Below are positions 27,542 through 36,346 of a stretch of DNA of 64,000 bases, in pieces. The notes under the pieces are model-generated. The model was given only the letters and a program-made list of their open reading frames with translations. It ran no database searches and was not told where the DNA came from. This DNA is from Pseudomonas oryzihabitans (GTDB lineage: Bacteria; Pseudomonadota; Gammaproteobacteria; Pseudomonadales; Pseudomonadaceae), in assembly GCF_024652905.1 (NCBI RefSeq), contig NZ_CP102428.1, positions 694,501 to 758,500 of the forward strand, read 5' to 3'. Position numbers and translations under genes: made by a program. Within the stretch, counting starts at the first letter, position 1. Each line of letters begins with the position of its first letter.

Positions 27542-28951
27542 ATGAGCCGCCAACTGTATAACGAGATGTATGACGCCCAGGCGCACTGTCGACCGCACTA
27601 CGGTCGCTATGCGCAATGGCTGAGCGAGACACCCCCGGAACTCCTGGCCCAGCGTCGTCGCGAAGCCGACCTGCTGTTCCATCGCGCCGGTATCACCTTC
27701 ACCCTCTATGGCGACGAGCAGGGCACGGAGCGCCTGATTCCCTTCGACGCCCTGCCGCGAGCCATCCCCGCCAGCGAATGGCAGATCATCGAGCGCGGCT
27801 GCATTCAGCGCGTCCAGGCGCTGAATCTCTTTCTCCACGACCTCTATCACGACCAGCGCATCATCAAGGCCGGGGTCATACCCGCCGAGCAGGTGCTGGC
27901 CAATGACCAGTACCAGCTGGCCATGCAGGGGCTGGACCTGCCCAATGGCATCTATGCGCACATCGCCGGGGTCGACCTGGTGCGCGATGGCGACGGCGCC
28001 TACTACGTACTGGAAGACAACCTGCGCACTCCCAGCGGGGTGTCCTACATGCTCGAGAACCGCAAGATGATGATGCGGCTGTTTCCCGAGCTGTTCACCC
28101 TGGAGCGCATCGCGCCCATCGACCACTACCCGAACATCCTGCTCGATACCCTGCGCAGCTCCACCCCGGTCAACAACCCCACGGTGGTGGTGCTCACCCC
28201 GGGCCGATTCAACAGCGCCTACTTCGAGCACGCCTTCCTGGCGCGGGAAATGGGCGTGGAACTGGTGGAGGGAGCCGATCTGCTGGTGCGCGACGAACAG
28301 GTGTTCATGCGCACCACCTCGGGCTTCCGCAAGGTCGATGTCATCTACCGCCGTCTCGACGACGCCTTCCTCGATCCCCTGGCCTTCAATCCGGACTCCC
28401 TGCTGGGCGTACCCGGCCTGCTGGCCGCCTATCGCGCCGGTAACGTCATCCTGGCCAACGCCATCGGCACCGGGGTGGCCGACGACAAGTCGATCTATCC
28501 CTATGTGCCGGAGATGATCCGCTTCTACCTCAGCGAAGAACCCATCCTCTACAACGTACCCACCTGGCAGTGCCGCAAGCCGGACGAGCTGTCCCATGTG
28601 CTGGCCAATCTGCCCGAGCTGGTGGTCAAGGAGGTCCATGGCTCCGGCGGCTACGGCATGCTGGTCGGCCCTACCGCCAGCAGCCTGGAAATCGAAGCCT
28701 TCCGCGCGCGGCTCAAGGCCAATCCCAGCGCCTACATTGCCCAGCCGACCCTGTCGCTGTCCACCTGCCCGACCTTCGTCGAGAGCGGTATCGCACCGCG
28801 GCACATCGATCTGCGGCCCTTCGTGCTGTCCGGGCGCAAGACGCGCCTGGTGCCCGGGGGCCTCACCCGGGTCGCCCTGCGCGAAGGCTCGCTGGTGGTG
28901 AATTCCTCCCAGGGCGGCGGCACCAAGGACACCTGGGTGGTCCAGGACTAG
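27542..28951 (+). CDS. Circularly permuted ATP-grasp protein
   Basis: This 469-residue protein belongs to the circularly permuted ATP-grasp family (formerly DUF404/DUF407). Such enzymes are predicted to form amide bonds between a carboxylate and an amine using ATP; the product here is unknown. Visible motifs are YYVLEDNLRTPSGVSYMLEN (the Glu-Asn pair for metal/ATP), LVVKEVHGSGGYGMLVGP (nucleotide-binding Lys and Gly-rich loop) and the C-terminal HIDLRPFVLSGRKTRLVPGG, ending with VVNSSQGGGTKDTWV. The start follows an AAGGAGATCGGC site. It is the first gene of the Anbu cluster and directly behind the sigma-54 promoter. Confidence 0.93.
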   Translation: MSRQLYNEMYDAQAHCRPHYGRYAQWLSETPPELLAQRRREADLLFHRAGITFTLYGDEQGTERLIPFDALPRAIPASEWQIIERGCIQRVQALNLFLHDLYHDQRIIKAGVIPAEQVLANDQYQLAMQGLDLPNGIYAHIAGVDLVRDGDGAYYVLEDNLRTPSGVSYMLENRKMMMRLFPELFTLERIAPIDHYPNILLDTLRSSTPVNNPTVVVLTPGRFNSAYFEHAFLAREMGVELVEGADLLVRDEQVFMRTTSGFRKVDVIYRRLDDAFLDPLAFNPDSLLGVPGLLAAYRAGNVILANAIGTGVADDKSIYPYVPEMIRFYLSEEPILYNVPTWQCRKPDELSHVLANLPELVVKEVHGSGGYGMLVGPTASSLEIEAFRARLKANPSAYIAQPTLSLSTCPTFVESGIAPRHIDLRPFVLSGRKTRLVPGGLTRVALREGSLVVNSSQGGGTKDTWVVQD

Positions 28952-29013
28952 ATCGCCAAGAAACAGTGGCCGCCACGGCGGCCTCGCAAGGACCTTTGAA
29001 AGGCGACCCCACC

Positions 29014-29967
29014 ATGCTGAGTCGTACCGCTGCCGATCTGTACTGGATGTCCCGCAACCTGGAGCGCGCCGAGAATCTCGCGCGGATGCTGGACGTCAGC
29101 TATTCGCTGTCGATGATGCCGCAGAGCGGGCAGGGCGGAGGCCTGGACGAGCTGGCCATGCCGTTGCTCATCACCGGCACCCTGGATGACTACCGGGAAA
29201 AGCACGGCGCCCTGCACCCCGAGCGCCTGCTGCACTTCTTCGCCCTGGACGAGCGCAACCCCGGCAGCATCTATTGCTGCCTGCAAGCCGCGCGTAGCAA
29301 TGCCCATGCGGTGCGTGGACGCATCACCGCCGACATGTGGGAGAACGTCAACGCCACCTGGCTGGAGATGCGCGAGATCGCCGTCACCGGCCTGATCCGC
29401 TTCGGCATCAGTCGTTTCTGCGAATGGGTCAAGGAGAGGTCCCACCTGTTCCGTGGTGCCACCGTCGGCACCATCATGAGAAACGACGCCTATCGCTTCA
29501 TCCGCCTGGGCACCTTCGTCGAACGCGCCGACAACACCCTGCGCATGCTCGATGCCCGCTACCAAGTGCTGGGGGAAGAAGAGGCGGAAGCCATCAGTGA
29601 CGCCTCCGCCCGCGGCTTCTATCAGTGGAGTGCCCTGCTGCGCGCCCTGAGTGCCTTCGAGGCCTATACCGAGCTCTACCGGGATGCCCTCAACGTGCGC
29701 AACGGCGCCGAGTTGCTGCTGTTGCAGGAAGACCTGCCACGCTCGCTGCTGGCCTGCGTGATCGAGCTGCACCGGGTGCTGGCCAGTCTGCCCGGGGAGA
29801 ACGGCCGCGAGGCCAAGCGTCTGGCCGCGGGTCTCGAGGCGCGGCTGCGCTACACCAGCATCGACGAGGTGCTGGACGAAGGCCTGCACGCCTGGATCGG
29901 TGATTTCATCGTCCATGTCCGCCAGCTCGCCAGCGCCATCAACACCGCTTACCTGGAGGCCGTATGA
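29014..29967 (+). CDS. Alpha-E domain protein (DUF403)
   Basis: This 317-residue all-helical protein of the alpha-E family starts MLSRTAADLYWMSRNLERAE, the invariant opening. Conserved Arg/Glu-rich repeats follow (GTFVERADNTLRMLDARY and later DLPRSLLACVIELHRVL). The family has no known enzymatic activity and nearly always occurs beside the circularly permuted ATP-grasp and a transglutaminase-like protein. The start chosen lies 62 bp after the ATP-grasp stop; a longer in-frame extension runs back inside that gene and is rejected. Its stop overlaps the transglutaminase start by 4 bp. Confidence 0.92.
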   Translation: MLSRTAADLYWMSRNLERAENLARMLDVSYSLSMMPQSGQGGGLDELAMPLLITGTLDDYREKHGALHPERLLHFFALDERNPGSIYCCLQAARSNAHAVRGRITADMWENVNATWLEMREIAVTGLIRFGISRFCEWVKERSHLFRGATVGTIMRNDAYRFIRLGTFVERADNTLRMLDARYQVLGEEEAEAISDASARGFYQWSALLRALSAFEAYTELYRDALNVRNGAELLLLQEDLPRSLLACVIELHRVLASLPGENGREAKRLAAGLEARLRYTSIDEVLDEGLHAWIGDFIVHVRQLASAINTAYLEAV

Positions 29968-30764
29968 GGCTCGCGATCCATCACGAAACGCTCTATCGCT
30001 ATGCCGATCAGGTCCGCGCTAGCATCCAGTACCTGCGCCTCACGCCCCAGGACGATGCACGCCAGAAGATCCTTGGCTGGGAGCTGGCCTTGCCACGGCC
30101 GGCGCGGGCGCAACGCGATCCCTTCGGCAACATCCTCCATGTGCTGACCCTGGACACGCCCCACGACGCCATCACCATCACCGCCAGCGGCCAGGTGGAG
30201 ATCGACGAGACCTTCGAGGCGGAACCCTGCCAGGCCTCGGCCTTTCCCTTTTTGCGTCAGACCCGGCTGACCGAGGCCGACGAGGCGTTGACCGCCTTCG
30301 CCCGTGAGGTCTGCGACGGGCGCCAGGATCGCGACAGCCTGATCCAGCTGATGGAGCGCCTGCATGAGCGCATGATCTATGTACCTGGCTCCACCGAGGT
30401 GGACGGCAATGCCGCCCAGGCCTTCGCCAAGGGCGCCGGGGTCTGCCAGGATCATGCCCATGCCTTCCTGGCCTGCGCCCGCAGCCTGGGCATCCCGGCG
30501 CGCTACGTGTCTGGCTATCTGTGCACCGACGACAGCGCGCACCTCTCCAGCCATGCCTGGGCGGAAGCCTGGCATGACGGCGCCTGGTACAGCTATGACG
30601 TAACCAATCGCCTGACCCGACCGGAGCGCCACCTGCGGCTGGCCATTGGCCTGGACTACCTGGATGCCTGCCCGGTACGCGGCATGCGCCGCGGTGGTGG
30701 GGTGGAGCACATGGAGGCCAAGGTGCTGGTCGAGCCGTTGCAGCAGGTGCAGCAACAGCAATAA
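29964..30764 (+). CDS. Transglutaminase-like protein of the Anbu cluster
   Basis: This 266-residue protein has an N-terminal beta domain (MRLAIHHETLYRYADQVRAS, the bacterial transglutaminase N-domain) and a papain-like core. The catalytic triad is visible: Cys in GAGVCQDHAHAFLACARSLG, His in SSHAWAEAW and Asp in YSYDVTN. It may cleave or make an amide/isopeptide bond in the product of the ATP-grasp enzyme; this is the prediction in the literature for such clusters, not something the sequence proves. It is coupled to the alpha-E gene and followed by a terminator before anbu. Confidence 0.92.
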   Translation: MRLAIHHETLYRYADQVRASIQYLRLTPQDDARQKILGWELALPRPARAQRDPFGNILHVLTLDTPHDAITITASGQVEIDETFEAEPCQASAFPFLRQTRLTEADEALTAFAREVCDGRQDRDSLIQLMERLHERMIYVPGSTEVDGNAAQAFAKGAGVCQDHAHAFLACARSLGIPARYVSGYLCTDDSAHLSSHAWAEAWHDGAWYSYDVTNRLTRPERHLRLAIGLDYLDACPVRGMRRGGGVEHMEAKVLVEPLQQVQQQQ

Positions 30765-30789
30765 TCAGCACTGCCGGCAGCGTACGAAG

Positions 30790-30816
30790 AGACGGCCAGG
30801 GGCCGTCTTTCTTTTT
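30790..30816 (+). terminator. Intrinsic terminator between transglutaminase and Anbu genes
   Basis: AGACGGCC-AGG-GGCCGTCT is followed by TTCTTTTT: an 8-bp perfect stem with a proper T-run, inside the cluster and 43 bp before the Anbu start. It would limit read-through, so Anbu may be made in lower amounts or from its own promoter. Confidence 0.8.
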
Positions 30817-30859
30817 CCTCGCCGCTGCGGCAAAAATCGTCTCGATACCCGAGGTTCGC

Positions 30860-31597
30860 ATGACCTATTGCGTCGCCATGAAACTGCACGACGGCCTGGT
30901 GTTCGTCGCCGATTCCCGCACCAATGCCGGGGTCGACAACATCGCCACCTTTCGCAAACTGCATCTGTTCCGGATTCCGGGCGAGCGCCTGATCGCCATC
31001 CAGTCGGCGGGCAACCTGGCTACCTCCCAGGCGGTCATCAGCCTGTTGCGGCAGCGCCTGGACAGCGAACAGGACAACCTGCACGGAGTGCCCACCCTGT
31101 ATGAGGCCGCCCGCTTGCTAGGGCAGACCTTGCGCGAGGTCCTGCAGCGCGATGCCGAGGATGCCCCCAGCGGTCATGGCCTGGATCTGAGCTGCTCCTT
31201 TCTCCTGGGCGGGCAGATCCGCGGCGCGGAGCCGGAGTTGTTCAACCTCTATCCCCACGGCAATTTCATCGGTGCCACCGAGGACACGCCCTATTTCCAG
31301 ATCGGCGAGAGCAAGTACGGCAAGCCCATCCTGGATCGGGCGCTGACCTTCGCGACGCCGCTGGAAGAAGCCCTGCGCTGCGCGCTGCTGTCCTACGACG
31401 CCACCATTCGCAGCAATCTATCGGTGGGGTTGCCGCTGGATCTGGTGGTCTATCCGCGCGATGCGCTGGCGCAGGTCAGCAGCCATCGGATCGACGAGCA
31501 CGATCCCTACTTCCAGGCCTTGCGTAAAGGCTGGGGAGAGGGGCTGCGTGACCTGCTGGCAGCCTTGCCGGCAGCACCAGCGGATTATTGGCGCTAG
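30860..31597 (+). CDS. anbu: Proteasome-like peptidase homologue Anbu
   Basis: This 245-residue protein is of the Ntn-hydrolase proteasome fold (COG3484, Anbu, 'ancestral beta subunit'). It begins M-T-Y-C-V-A-M, so removal of Met would expose Thr1, the proteasome-type nucleophile. LVFVADSRTNAGVDNIATFRK (Asp17 and Lys33-like region) and the later LSCSFLLGGQI support the fold. Family members form open ring or helical assemblies rather than closed barrels, and their substrates are unknown. The gene neighbours (ATP-grasp, alpha-E, transglutaminase) are the conserved Anbu context. An intrinsic terminator precedes it. Confidence 0.92.
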   Translation: MTYCVAMKLHDGLVFVADSRTNAGVDNIATFRKLHLFRIPGERLIAIQSAGNLATSQAVISLLRQRLDSEQDNLHGVPTLYEAARLLGQTLREVLQRDAEDAPSGHGLDLSCSFLLGGQIRGAEPELFNLYPHGNFIGATEDTPYFQIGESKYGKPILDRALTFATPLEEALRCALLSYDATIRSNLSVGLPLDLVVYPRDALAQVSSHRIDEHDPYFQALRKGWGEGLRDLLAALPAAPADYWR

Positions 31598-31600
31598 GGA

Positions 31601-31702
31601 TCAGCCAAAGAACCGGGAAAGATTGGGGATGACCAGTACGACGGTGGTGACGATGAGCACGAAACTCGCCTGACGCCACTTGGGGACGGGATTCTTGAAC
31701 AT
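31601..31702 (-). CDS. 33-residue single-helix membrane peptide
   Basis: A short frame on the minus strand encodes MFKNPVPKWRQ followed by ASFVLIVTTVVLVIPNLSRF: a basic N-terminus, one hydrophobic helix and a short basic tail, a typical bacterial small membrane protein. It starts at ATG 31702 and stops just after the convergent Anbu gene. The ribosome site is weak (CCCCGAG). It may be real, since the composition is strikingly protein-like, but conservation would have to decide. Confidence 0.5.
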   Translation of the reverse strand: MFKNPVPKWRQASFVLIVTTVVLVIPNLSRFFG

Positions 31703-32130
31703 GACTCGGGGCCTTTATTGTTAGCTGTTTGAAGCCTTTACGTCTTCAGCGGGAAGCGCTTGCGCGACAGCGGCATGCAGTTACTGATACCCGCAGGCTT
31801 GAGCACTATCCAGTAGCTATAGAACATAAATTTCAGTTTTGTGGCGATGACCGGCCAGCCGGTTATCAAAAATGTCGCACTAGACGATTTCTCCTTTGCT
31901 TTCAGGTAATTGGAAAAATGCTTGCGACGCTACCGTTGGTCGGAGGTATAAAAGGTAACGCAGGGCAGAGAGGCGACTGACCGGTCATCCCGTGAACGGC
32001 GCAGAGCAGCGGACTTTCCCAGCCCTGCGTGCAAATGTATGAATCGATTGAAGAAAAAGCTTGCCATCGAAATCGCCTTTGCCTATAGTTGCGCGCCTCG
32101 GTGATGCAGATGCAGCCGCCGAGCAAATCT
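31703..32130. other. AT-richer intergenic region before tRNA-Ser
   Basis: About 430 bp between the small membrane peptide and tRNA-Ser are visibly lower in GC than the rest of the window, with runs such as AACATAAATTTCAGTTTTG near 31825. I found no gene, no tRNA-end direct repeat and no integrase. The last 60 bp contain GCCTATAGT, a plausible -10 region of the tRNA promoter (about 32085). The remainder is unexplained. Confidence 0.5.
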
Positions 32131-32220
32131 GGTGAGGTGTCCGAGCGGTTGAAGGAGCACGCCTGGAAAGTGTGTATAGGAGAAATCTTATCGAGGGTTC
32201 GAATCCCTCCCTCACCGCCA
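32131..32220 (+). tRNA. tRNA-Ser(GGA)
   Basis: This 90-nt class II tRNA has acceptor stem GGTGAGG pairing with CCTCACC, D-loop CCGAGCGGTTGAAGG, and anticodon stem CACGC/GTGTG around the loop CTGGAAA (anticodon GGA at 32165-32167, reads UCC/UCU). The long variable arm forms ATAGGA-GAAA-TCTTAT, the T-arm is GAGGGTTCGAATCCCTC, and CCA is encoded. All features are those of serine tRNAs. Confidence 0.97.
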
Positions 32221-32231
32221 GATCTGAGAGA

Positions 32232-32262
32232 ACCCCTGAGAGCCAGGCTCCAGGGGTTTTTT
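32232..32262 (+). terminator. Intrinsic terminator after tRNA-Ser
   Basis: ACCCCTG-A-GAGCC-A-GGCTC-CAGGGGT makes a 12-bp stem with one bulged base, followed by six T residues, 12 bp downstream of the tRNA. It ends tRNA transcription, converging on the HDOD gene. Confidence 0.9.
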
Positions 32263-32294
32263 CTTGCCTGCGATTCGGCCAGGCCATCCAGGAA

Positions 32295-33107
32295 TCAGGC
32301 GGCCTGGGCGAAGGTCGCGGCGGTGTCCCGGGCGTTGGGCAGCACGGCCGTCAGCTGTTCCAGGTCGATGCTGGCGAACAGCGGACCGCTCAGGTCCTGC
32401 ACCTTGCTGTCACCGACATTCTCCTGCAGCACCTCGGCCACGGCGACCGCCTGGGCCACGATCAGCGCATAGCCGTTGCCTTCCGGTGCCTGCAGCGGGC
32501 GGGCCTGGTAGCCGATGGCGTCGCGCAGGACCTGGGGTAGCTGCCAGCGGCGGGCGAGTTCGGCACCCACTTCCGGATAGCCGAAGCCCAGTTGCAGGGT
32601 CTCGTCGGCGGCGCGATGGCTGCTGGCGGTGGCGCGACCGGCCAGGCTCGGTGCCAGTTCGGGGGCGCCGCTCTGGATCAGCAATTCGCCGATGTCGTGG
32701 AGCATGCCGCAGGTAAAGGCGGTTTCCTGGTCCAGGTCGGCTTGTTTGGCCAGTGGCTTGCACAGGCTGGCGACCAGAAAGCTGTTGTACCAGAAGGCCT
32801 GCAGATCGAAACCGGGCGCGGCCTTGAAGCCGCCGGCGAAGGCCGAGGCCAGTACCAGGGTGCGCAGGGTGTTGAAGCCCAGGCGCAGGGCGGCGTCTTC
32901 GATGCTGGTGGATTCACGGGCGCCGCGGAAGCGCGCCGAGTTGGCCAGGCGCAATACCTTGGCGGCGATGACCGGATCGCGCGCCACGGTGCGCGACAGG
33001 GTTTCGATGCTGGTGTTGGGGTCGTCGAACTGCTGGATCAGGACCTGCGCCACTTCGGGGACGTTGGGCAGGTTGTGCAGCTGGGCAAAGAGGGTGTCGA
33101 GTTGCAT
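32295..33107 (-). CDS. HDOD-domain signalling protein
   Basis: This 270-residue protein consists of a single HDOD domain. The opening LFAQLHNLPNVPEVAQVLIQ is followed by the typical SIETLSRTVARDPVIAAKVLRLANSA, AALRLGFNTLRTLVLASAF and the HD-like FTCGMLHDIGELLI. HDOD proteins are related to HD-GYP phosphodiesterases but usually lack catalytic metal ligands; they act as protein-interaction modules in motility, chemotaxis and stress signalling. No receiver or GGDEF domain is attached. It is transcribed alone, with its stop close to the tRNA-Ser terminator. Confidence 0.92.
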   Translation of the reverse strand: MQLDTLFAQLHNLPNVPEVAQVLIQQFDDPNTSIETLSRTVARDPVIAAKVLRLANSARFRGARESTSIEDAALRLGFNTLRTLVLASAFAGGFKAAPGFDLQAFWYNSFLVASLCKPLAKQADLDQETAFTCGMLHDIGELLIQSGAPELAPSLAGRATASSHRAADETLQLGFGYPEVGAELARRWQLPQVLRDAIGYQARPLQAPEGNGYALIVAQAVAVAEVLQENVGDSKVQDLSGPLFASIDLEQLTAVLPNARDTAATFAQAA

Positions 33108-33291
33108 GGGCGTCTCCGCGGAAAAGGGTTACATCTCCTTACACCCTCGTCATCGGTCACCCGTGCGGATTTCTGTAGCGACCATGTGACGATCGGTCGC
33201 AGTCCTGGCAGCGGCGATCTGGCAGGCGCGCGGAATTACCTTTTAGGCCAGTCACTTGTCGCGAAAAAGCCAGGTACGCCTGGTGAAGGCC

Positions 33292-34020
33292 TTACCGTTC
33301 GTCGAGGGCGAAATCGACCTGGCTCAGGCCCGCTTCGCTGGCTTCCAACACCCAGCCACGGCGGTCCCAGTCCCCCAGCACGATACGCTCGGCCGGCTGG
33401 CCATCGAGCATCAGCTCATGGTGGGCGGGTCTGTGGGTATGACCGTGGATCAGCGTCGTCGCCCGGGCGGCGCGCAGTTCGCGCTCGACTTCGGCCTCGG
33501 TGACATCGGTGATGTCCATGGCCTTGGCGCGGGTCTGCTGGCGACTCTCGCTGCGCAGCTTGCGCGCCAGCTTCTGGCGGCTGGCCAGCGGCAGGTGGCG
33601 CAGGACGAAGAGGGTGAGGGGATGGCGCAGGATGCGACGCAGCTTCTGGTAGCCCTCGTCGCGGGTGCAGAGGGTATCGCCATGCATGAGCAGCACGCGG
33701 CGACCCGGGAAGTCGGCGATATGGCGATCCGGCAGCAAGCGGCAACCCGCCTGGCGGCAGAAGGCCTTGCCGATGAGGAAGTCGCGATTGCCATGCATCA
33801 GATAGACGGCCGTGCCGCTGTCGGCCAGCTGGCGCAGGGCGGTGGCGATCTCCTGCTCGAAGGGCCCCATGGCGTCATCGCCGATCCAGGCTTCGAACAG
33901 ATCCCCAAGGATGTACAGCGCCTCGGCACCGCGGGCACGGGTTTCGAGGAAATGCAAAAACGCCCGGACCAGGTCCGGGCGTTGCGGTTCGAGATGCAGG
34001 TCGGAGACCAGTAGAATCAC
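33292..34020 (-). CDS. lpxH: UDP-2,3-diacylglucosamine diphosphatase
   Basis: This 242-residue peripheral inner-membrane enzyme of lipid A synthesis hydrolyses UDP-2,3-diacylglucosamine to lipid X and UMP. All calcineurin-like metal motifs are visible: [49 protein letters not shown] and [12 protein letters not shown]. The start codon is GTG at 34020, which overlaps the ppiB stop (GTGA), so the two genes are translationally coupled. Essential in Gram-negatives; length is normal. Confidence 0.96.
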   Translation of the reverse strand: MILLVSDLHLEPQRPDLVRAFLHFLETRARGAEALYILGDLFEAWIGDDAMGPFEQEIATALRQLADSGTAVYLMHGNRDFLIGKAFCRQAGCRLLPDRHIADFPGRRVLLMHGDTLCTRDEGYQKLRRILRHPLTLFVLRHLPLASRQKLARKLRSESRQQTRAKAMDITDVTEAEVERELRAARATTLIHGHTHRPAHHELMLDGQPAERIVLGDWDRRGWVLEASEAGLSQVDFALDER

Positions 34021-34511
34021 TCGACGATCTCGGCCTTCTCGATGATCACGTCTTCGCTCGGCACGTCCTGGTGACCGGCCTTGCTGGTAGTGGCGACGCC
34101 CTTGATGGCGTTGACCACGTCCATGCCCTCGACCACCTTGCCGAACACCGCATAGCCCCAGCCCTGGCTGGTGGGCGCGGTGTGGTTGAGGAAGGTGTTG
34201 TCGGAGACGTTGATGAAGAACTGCGCCGAGGCGGAGTGCGGATCCATGGTGCGGGCCATGGCGACGGTGCCGATCGCGTTGGAGACGCCGTTGTTGGCTT
34301 CGTTCTTGATCGGGGCGCGGGTCGGCTTCTGCTTCATGCCCGGCTCGAAACCACCGCCCTGGACCATGAAGTTGCTGATCACGCGGTGGAAGATGGTGCC
34401 GTCGTAGTGACCGCTCTTGACGTATTCCTTGAAGTTGGCCGCGGTTTCCGGCGCCTTGTCCTCGAAGAGTTCCAGGGTGATGACGCCGTGGTTGGTGTGC
34501 AGCTTGATCAT
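34017..34511 (-). CDS. ppiB: Peptidyl-prolyl cis-trans isomerase B (cyclophilin)
   Basis: This 164-residue cytoplasmic cyclophilin has exactly the length of E. coli PpiB. It starts [20 protein letters not shown]; the upstream in-frame extension is not conserved. The active-site segments are [17 protein letters not shown] (Arg and Phe of the catalytic site), [14 protein letters not shown] and [15 protein letters not shown]. No signal peptide, so it is the cytoplasmic form. It is divergent from glnS and overlaps lpxH, an arrangement typical of this genus. Confidence 0.95.
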   Translation of the reverse strand: MIKLHTNHGVITLELFEDKAPETAANFKEYVKSGHYDGTIFHRVISNFMVQGGGFEPGMKQKPTRAPIKNEANNGVSNAIGTVAMARTMDPHSASAQFFINVSDNTFLNHTAPTSQGWGYAVFGKVVEGMDVVNAIKGVATTSKAGHQDVPSEDVIIEKAEIVE

Positions 34512-34657
34512 GGCAGCGAATCCGTAGCTAAGGGGGACAGCATCCAGACCCGGCGAGGGCCTCAAGGGTTTCGCCGGGACTTGACGGGTTGGGCTATGAT
34601 ACGGGTTTACCTTTGCCCGGCCTACCCTGGCCGTGCGTCTGCCCAGTTAAGGATCCC

Positions 34658-36346
34658 ATGAGCAAGCCGACTTCCGACTCGTCCACCGCCGCCAAAGCCG
34701 CCCCCGCGCATTTCCTGCGGCAGATCGTCCAGGCTGACCTGGACGCCGGCAAGCAGGCCAAGATCGTCACCCGTTTCCCGCCGGAGCCCAACGGCTACCT
34801 GCACATCGGCCATGCCAAGTCGATCTGTGTGAACTTCGGCCTGGCCAAGGAATTCGGTGGCGACTGCCATCTGCGCTTCGACGACACCAACCCGGCCAAG
34901 GAAGACCAGGAATACATCGACGCCATCAAGAGCGACGTGCATTGGCTGGGCTTCGACTGGGCCGGCGAGGTGCGCTACGCCTCCAGCTATTTCGACCAGC
35001 TCTATGCCTGGGCGGTGAACCTGATCGAGCAGGGCCTGGCCTACGTCTGCGACCTGACGCCCGAGCAGGCTCGCGAATACCGCGGCAGCCTCACCGAGCC
35101 GGGTCGCAACAGCCCCTTCCGCGACCGCTCGGTGGCTGAGAACCTGGACCTCTTCGCCCGCATGAAGGCTGGCGAATTCAAGGACGGCGAAAAGGTGCTG
35201 CGCGCCAAGATCGACATGGCCTCGCCCAACATGAACCTGCGCGATCCCATCCTTTATCGCATCCGTCACGCCCATCACCACCAGACCGGCGATGCCTGGT
35301 GCATCTATCCGAGCTATGACTTCACCCATGGCCAGTCCGATGCCCTGGAAGGCGTGACCCACTCCATCTGCACCCTGGAGTTCGAGGACCACCGTCCGCT
35401 GTACGAGTGGTTCCTGGCCAAGCTGCCGGTGCCGGCCCAGCCACGCCAGTACGAATTCGCCCGCCTCAACCTGAACTACACCGTCACCAGCAAACGCAAG
35501 CTCAAGCAACTGGTGGACGAGGCTCATGTGCACGGCTGGGACGACCCGCGCATGTCGACCCTGTCGGGCTATCGCCGCCGTGGCTACACCCCAGCCGCCA
35601 TCCGCAACTTCTGCGAGATGATCGGCGTGACCCGTTCCAATGGCGTGGTCGACGTGGCCATGCTGGAATTCGCCATCCGCGAGGACCTGGACCAGAACGC
35701 CCCGCGCGCCATGTGCGTGCTCAAACCTCTCAAGGTAGTGATCACCAACTACCCCGAGGGCCAGGTGGAGAACCTGGAGCTGGCACGCCATCCCAAGCAG
35801 GATCTGGGCGTGCGCCAGCTGCCCTTCACCCGCGAGCTGTACATCGACCAGGGCGACTACGAAGAGAATCCGCCCAAGGGCTACAAGCGCCTGGAGCCAG
35901 GTGGCGAGGTGCGCCTGCGCGGCAGCTACGTGATCCGTGCCGATGAGGCCATCAAGGATGCCGACGGCAACGTGGTCGAACTGCGTTGCAGCTACGACCC
36001 GGACACCCTGGGCAAGAATCCCGAGGGCCGCAAGGTCAAGGGCGTGATCCATTGGGTGCCGGCCGAAGGTAGCGTGGAGTGCGAGGTGCGCCTCTACGAT
36101 CGCCTGTTCCGTTCGGCGCAGCCGGAGAAGAGCGAGGAGGGTGGCAGCTTCCTCGACAACATCAATCCTGATTCCCTGGTGGTGCTCAAGGGCTGCCGTG
36201 CCGAGCCGTCGCTGGCCCAGGCCCAACCGGAAGACCGCTTCCAGTTCGAGCGCGAAGGCTACTTCTGCGTCGATCTGAAGGATTCGGCGCCGGGCAAGCC
36301 GGTGTTCAATCGTACCGTGACCCTGCGCGATTCCTGGGGGCAATGA
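34658..36346 (+). CDS. glnS: Glutaminyl-tRNA synthetase
   Basis: This 562-residue class I synthetase charges tRNA-Gln. The start at 34658 gives [20 protein letters not shown]. Class I motifs are [20 protein letters not shown] (HIGH) and the KMSKS-equivalent TVTSKRKL. Other conserved parts are [36 protein letters not shown] and the C-terminal anticodon-binding beta barrels. The stop overlaps the cysS start, so the two synthetase genes form an operon. Confidence 0.98.
   Translation: MSKPTSDSSTAAKAAPAHFLRQIVQADLDAGKQAKIVTRFPPEPNGYLHIGHAKSICVNFGLAKEFGGDCHLRFDDTNPAKEDQEYIDAIKSDVHWLGFDWAGEVRYASSYFDQLYAWAVNLIEQGLAYVCDLTPEQAREYRGSLTEPGRNSPFRDRSVAENLDLFARMKAGEFKDGEKVLRAKIDMASPNMNLRDPILYRIRHAHHHQTGDAWCIYPSYDFTHGQSDALEGVTHSICTLEFEDHRPLYEWFLAKLPVPAQPRQYEFARLNLNYTVTSKRKLKQLVDEAHVHGWDDPRMSTLSGYRRRGYTPAAIRNFCEMIGVTRSNGVVDVAMLEFAIREDLDQNAPRAMCVLKPLKVVITNYPEGQVENLELARHPKQDLGVRQLPFTRELYIDQGDYEENPPKGYKRLEPGGEVRLRGSYVIRADEAIKDADGNVVELRCSYDPDTLGKNPEGRKVKGVIHWVPAEGSVECEVRLYDRLFRSAQPEKSEEGGSFLDNINPDSLVVLKGCRAEPSLAQAQPEDRFQFEREGYFCVDLKDSAPGKPVFNRTVTLRDSWGQ

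Noticed and set aside
32131-32220. tRNA-Ser as an attachment site of an integrated island
   Set aside because: No integrase and no second copy of the tRNA 3' end is present within the window.
34622-36343. About 570-codon minus-strand frame opposite glnS
   Set aside because: It is antisense to an essential synthetase with all class I motifs; the composition is typical of shadow frames.
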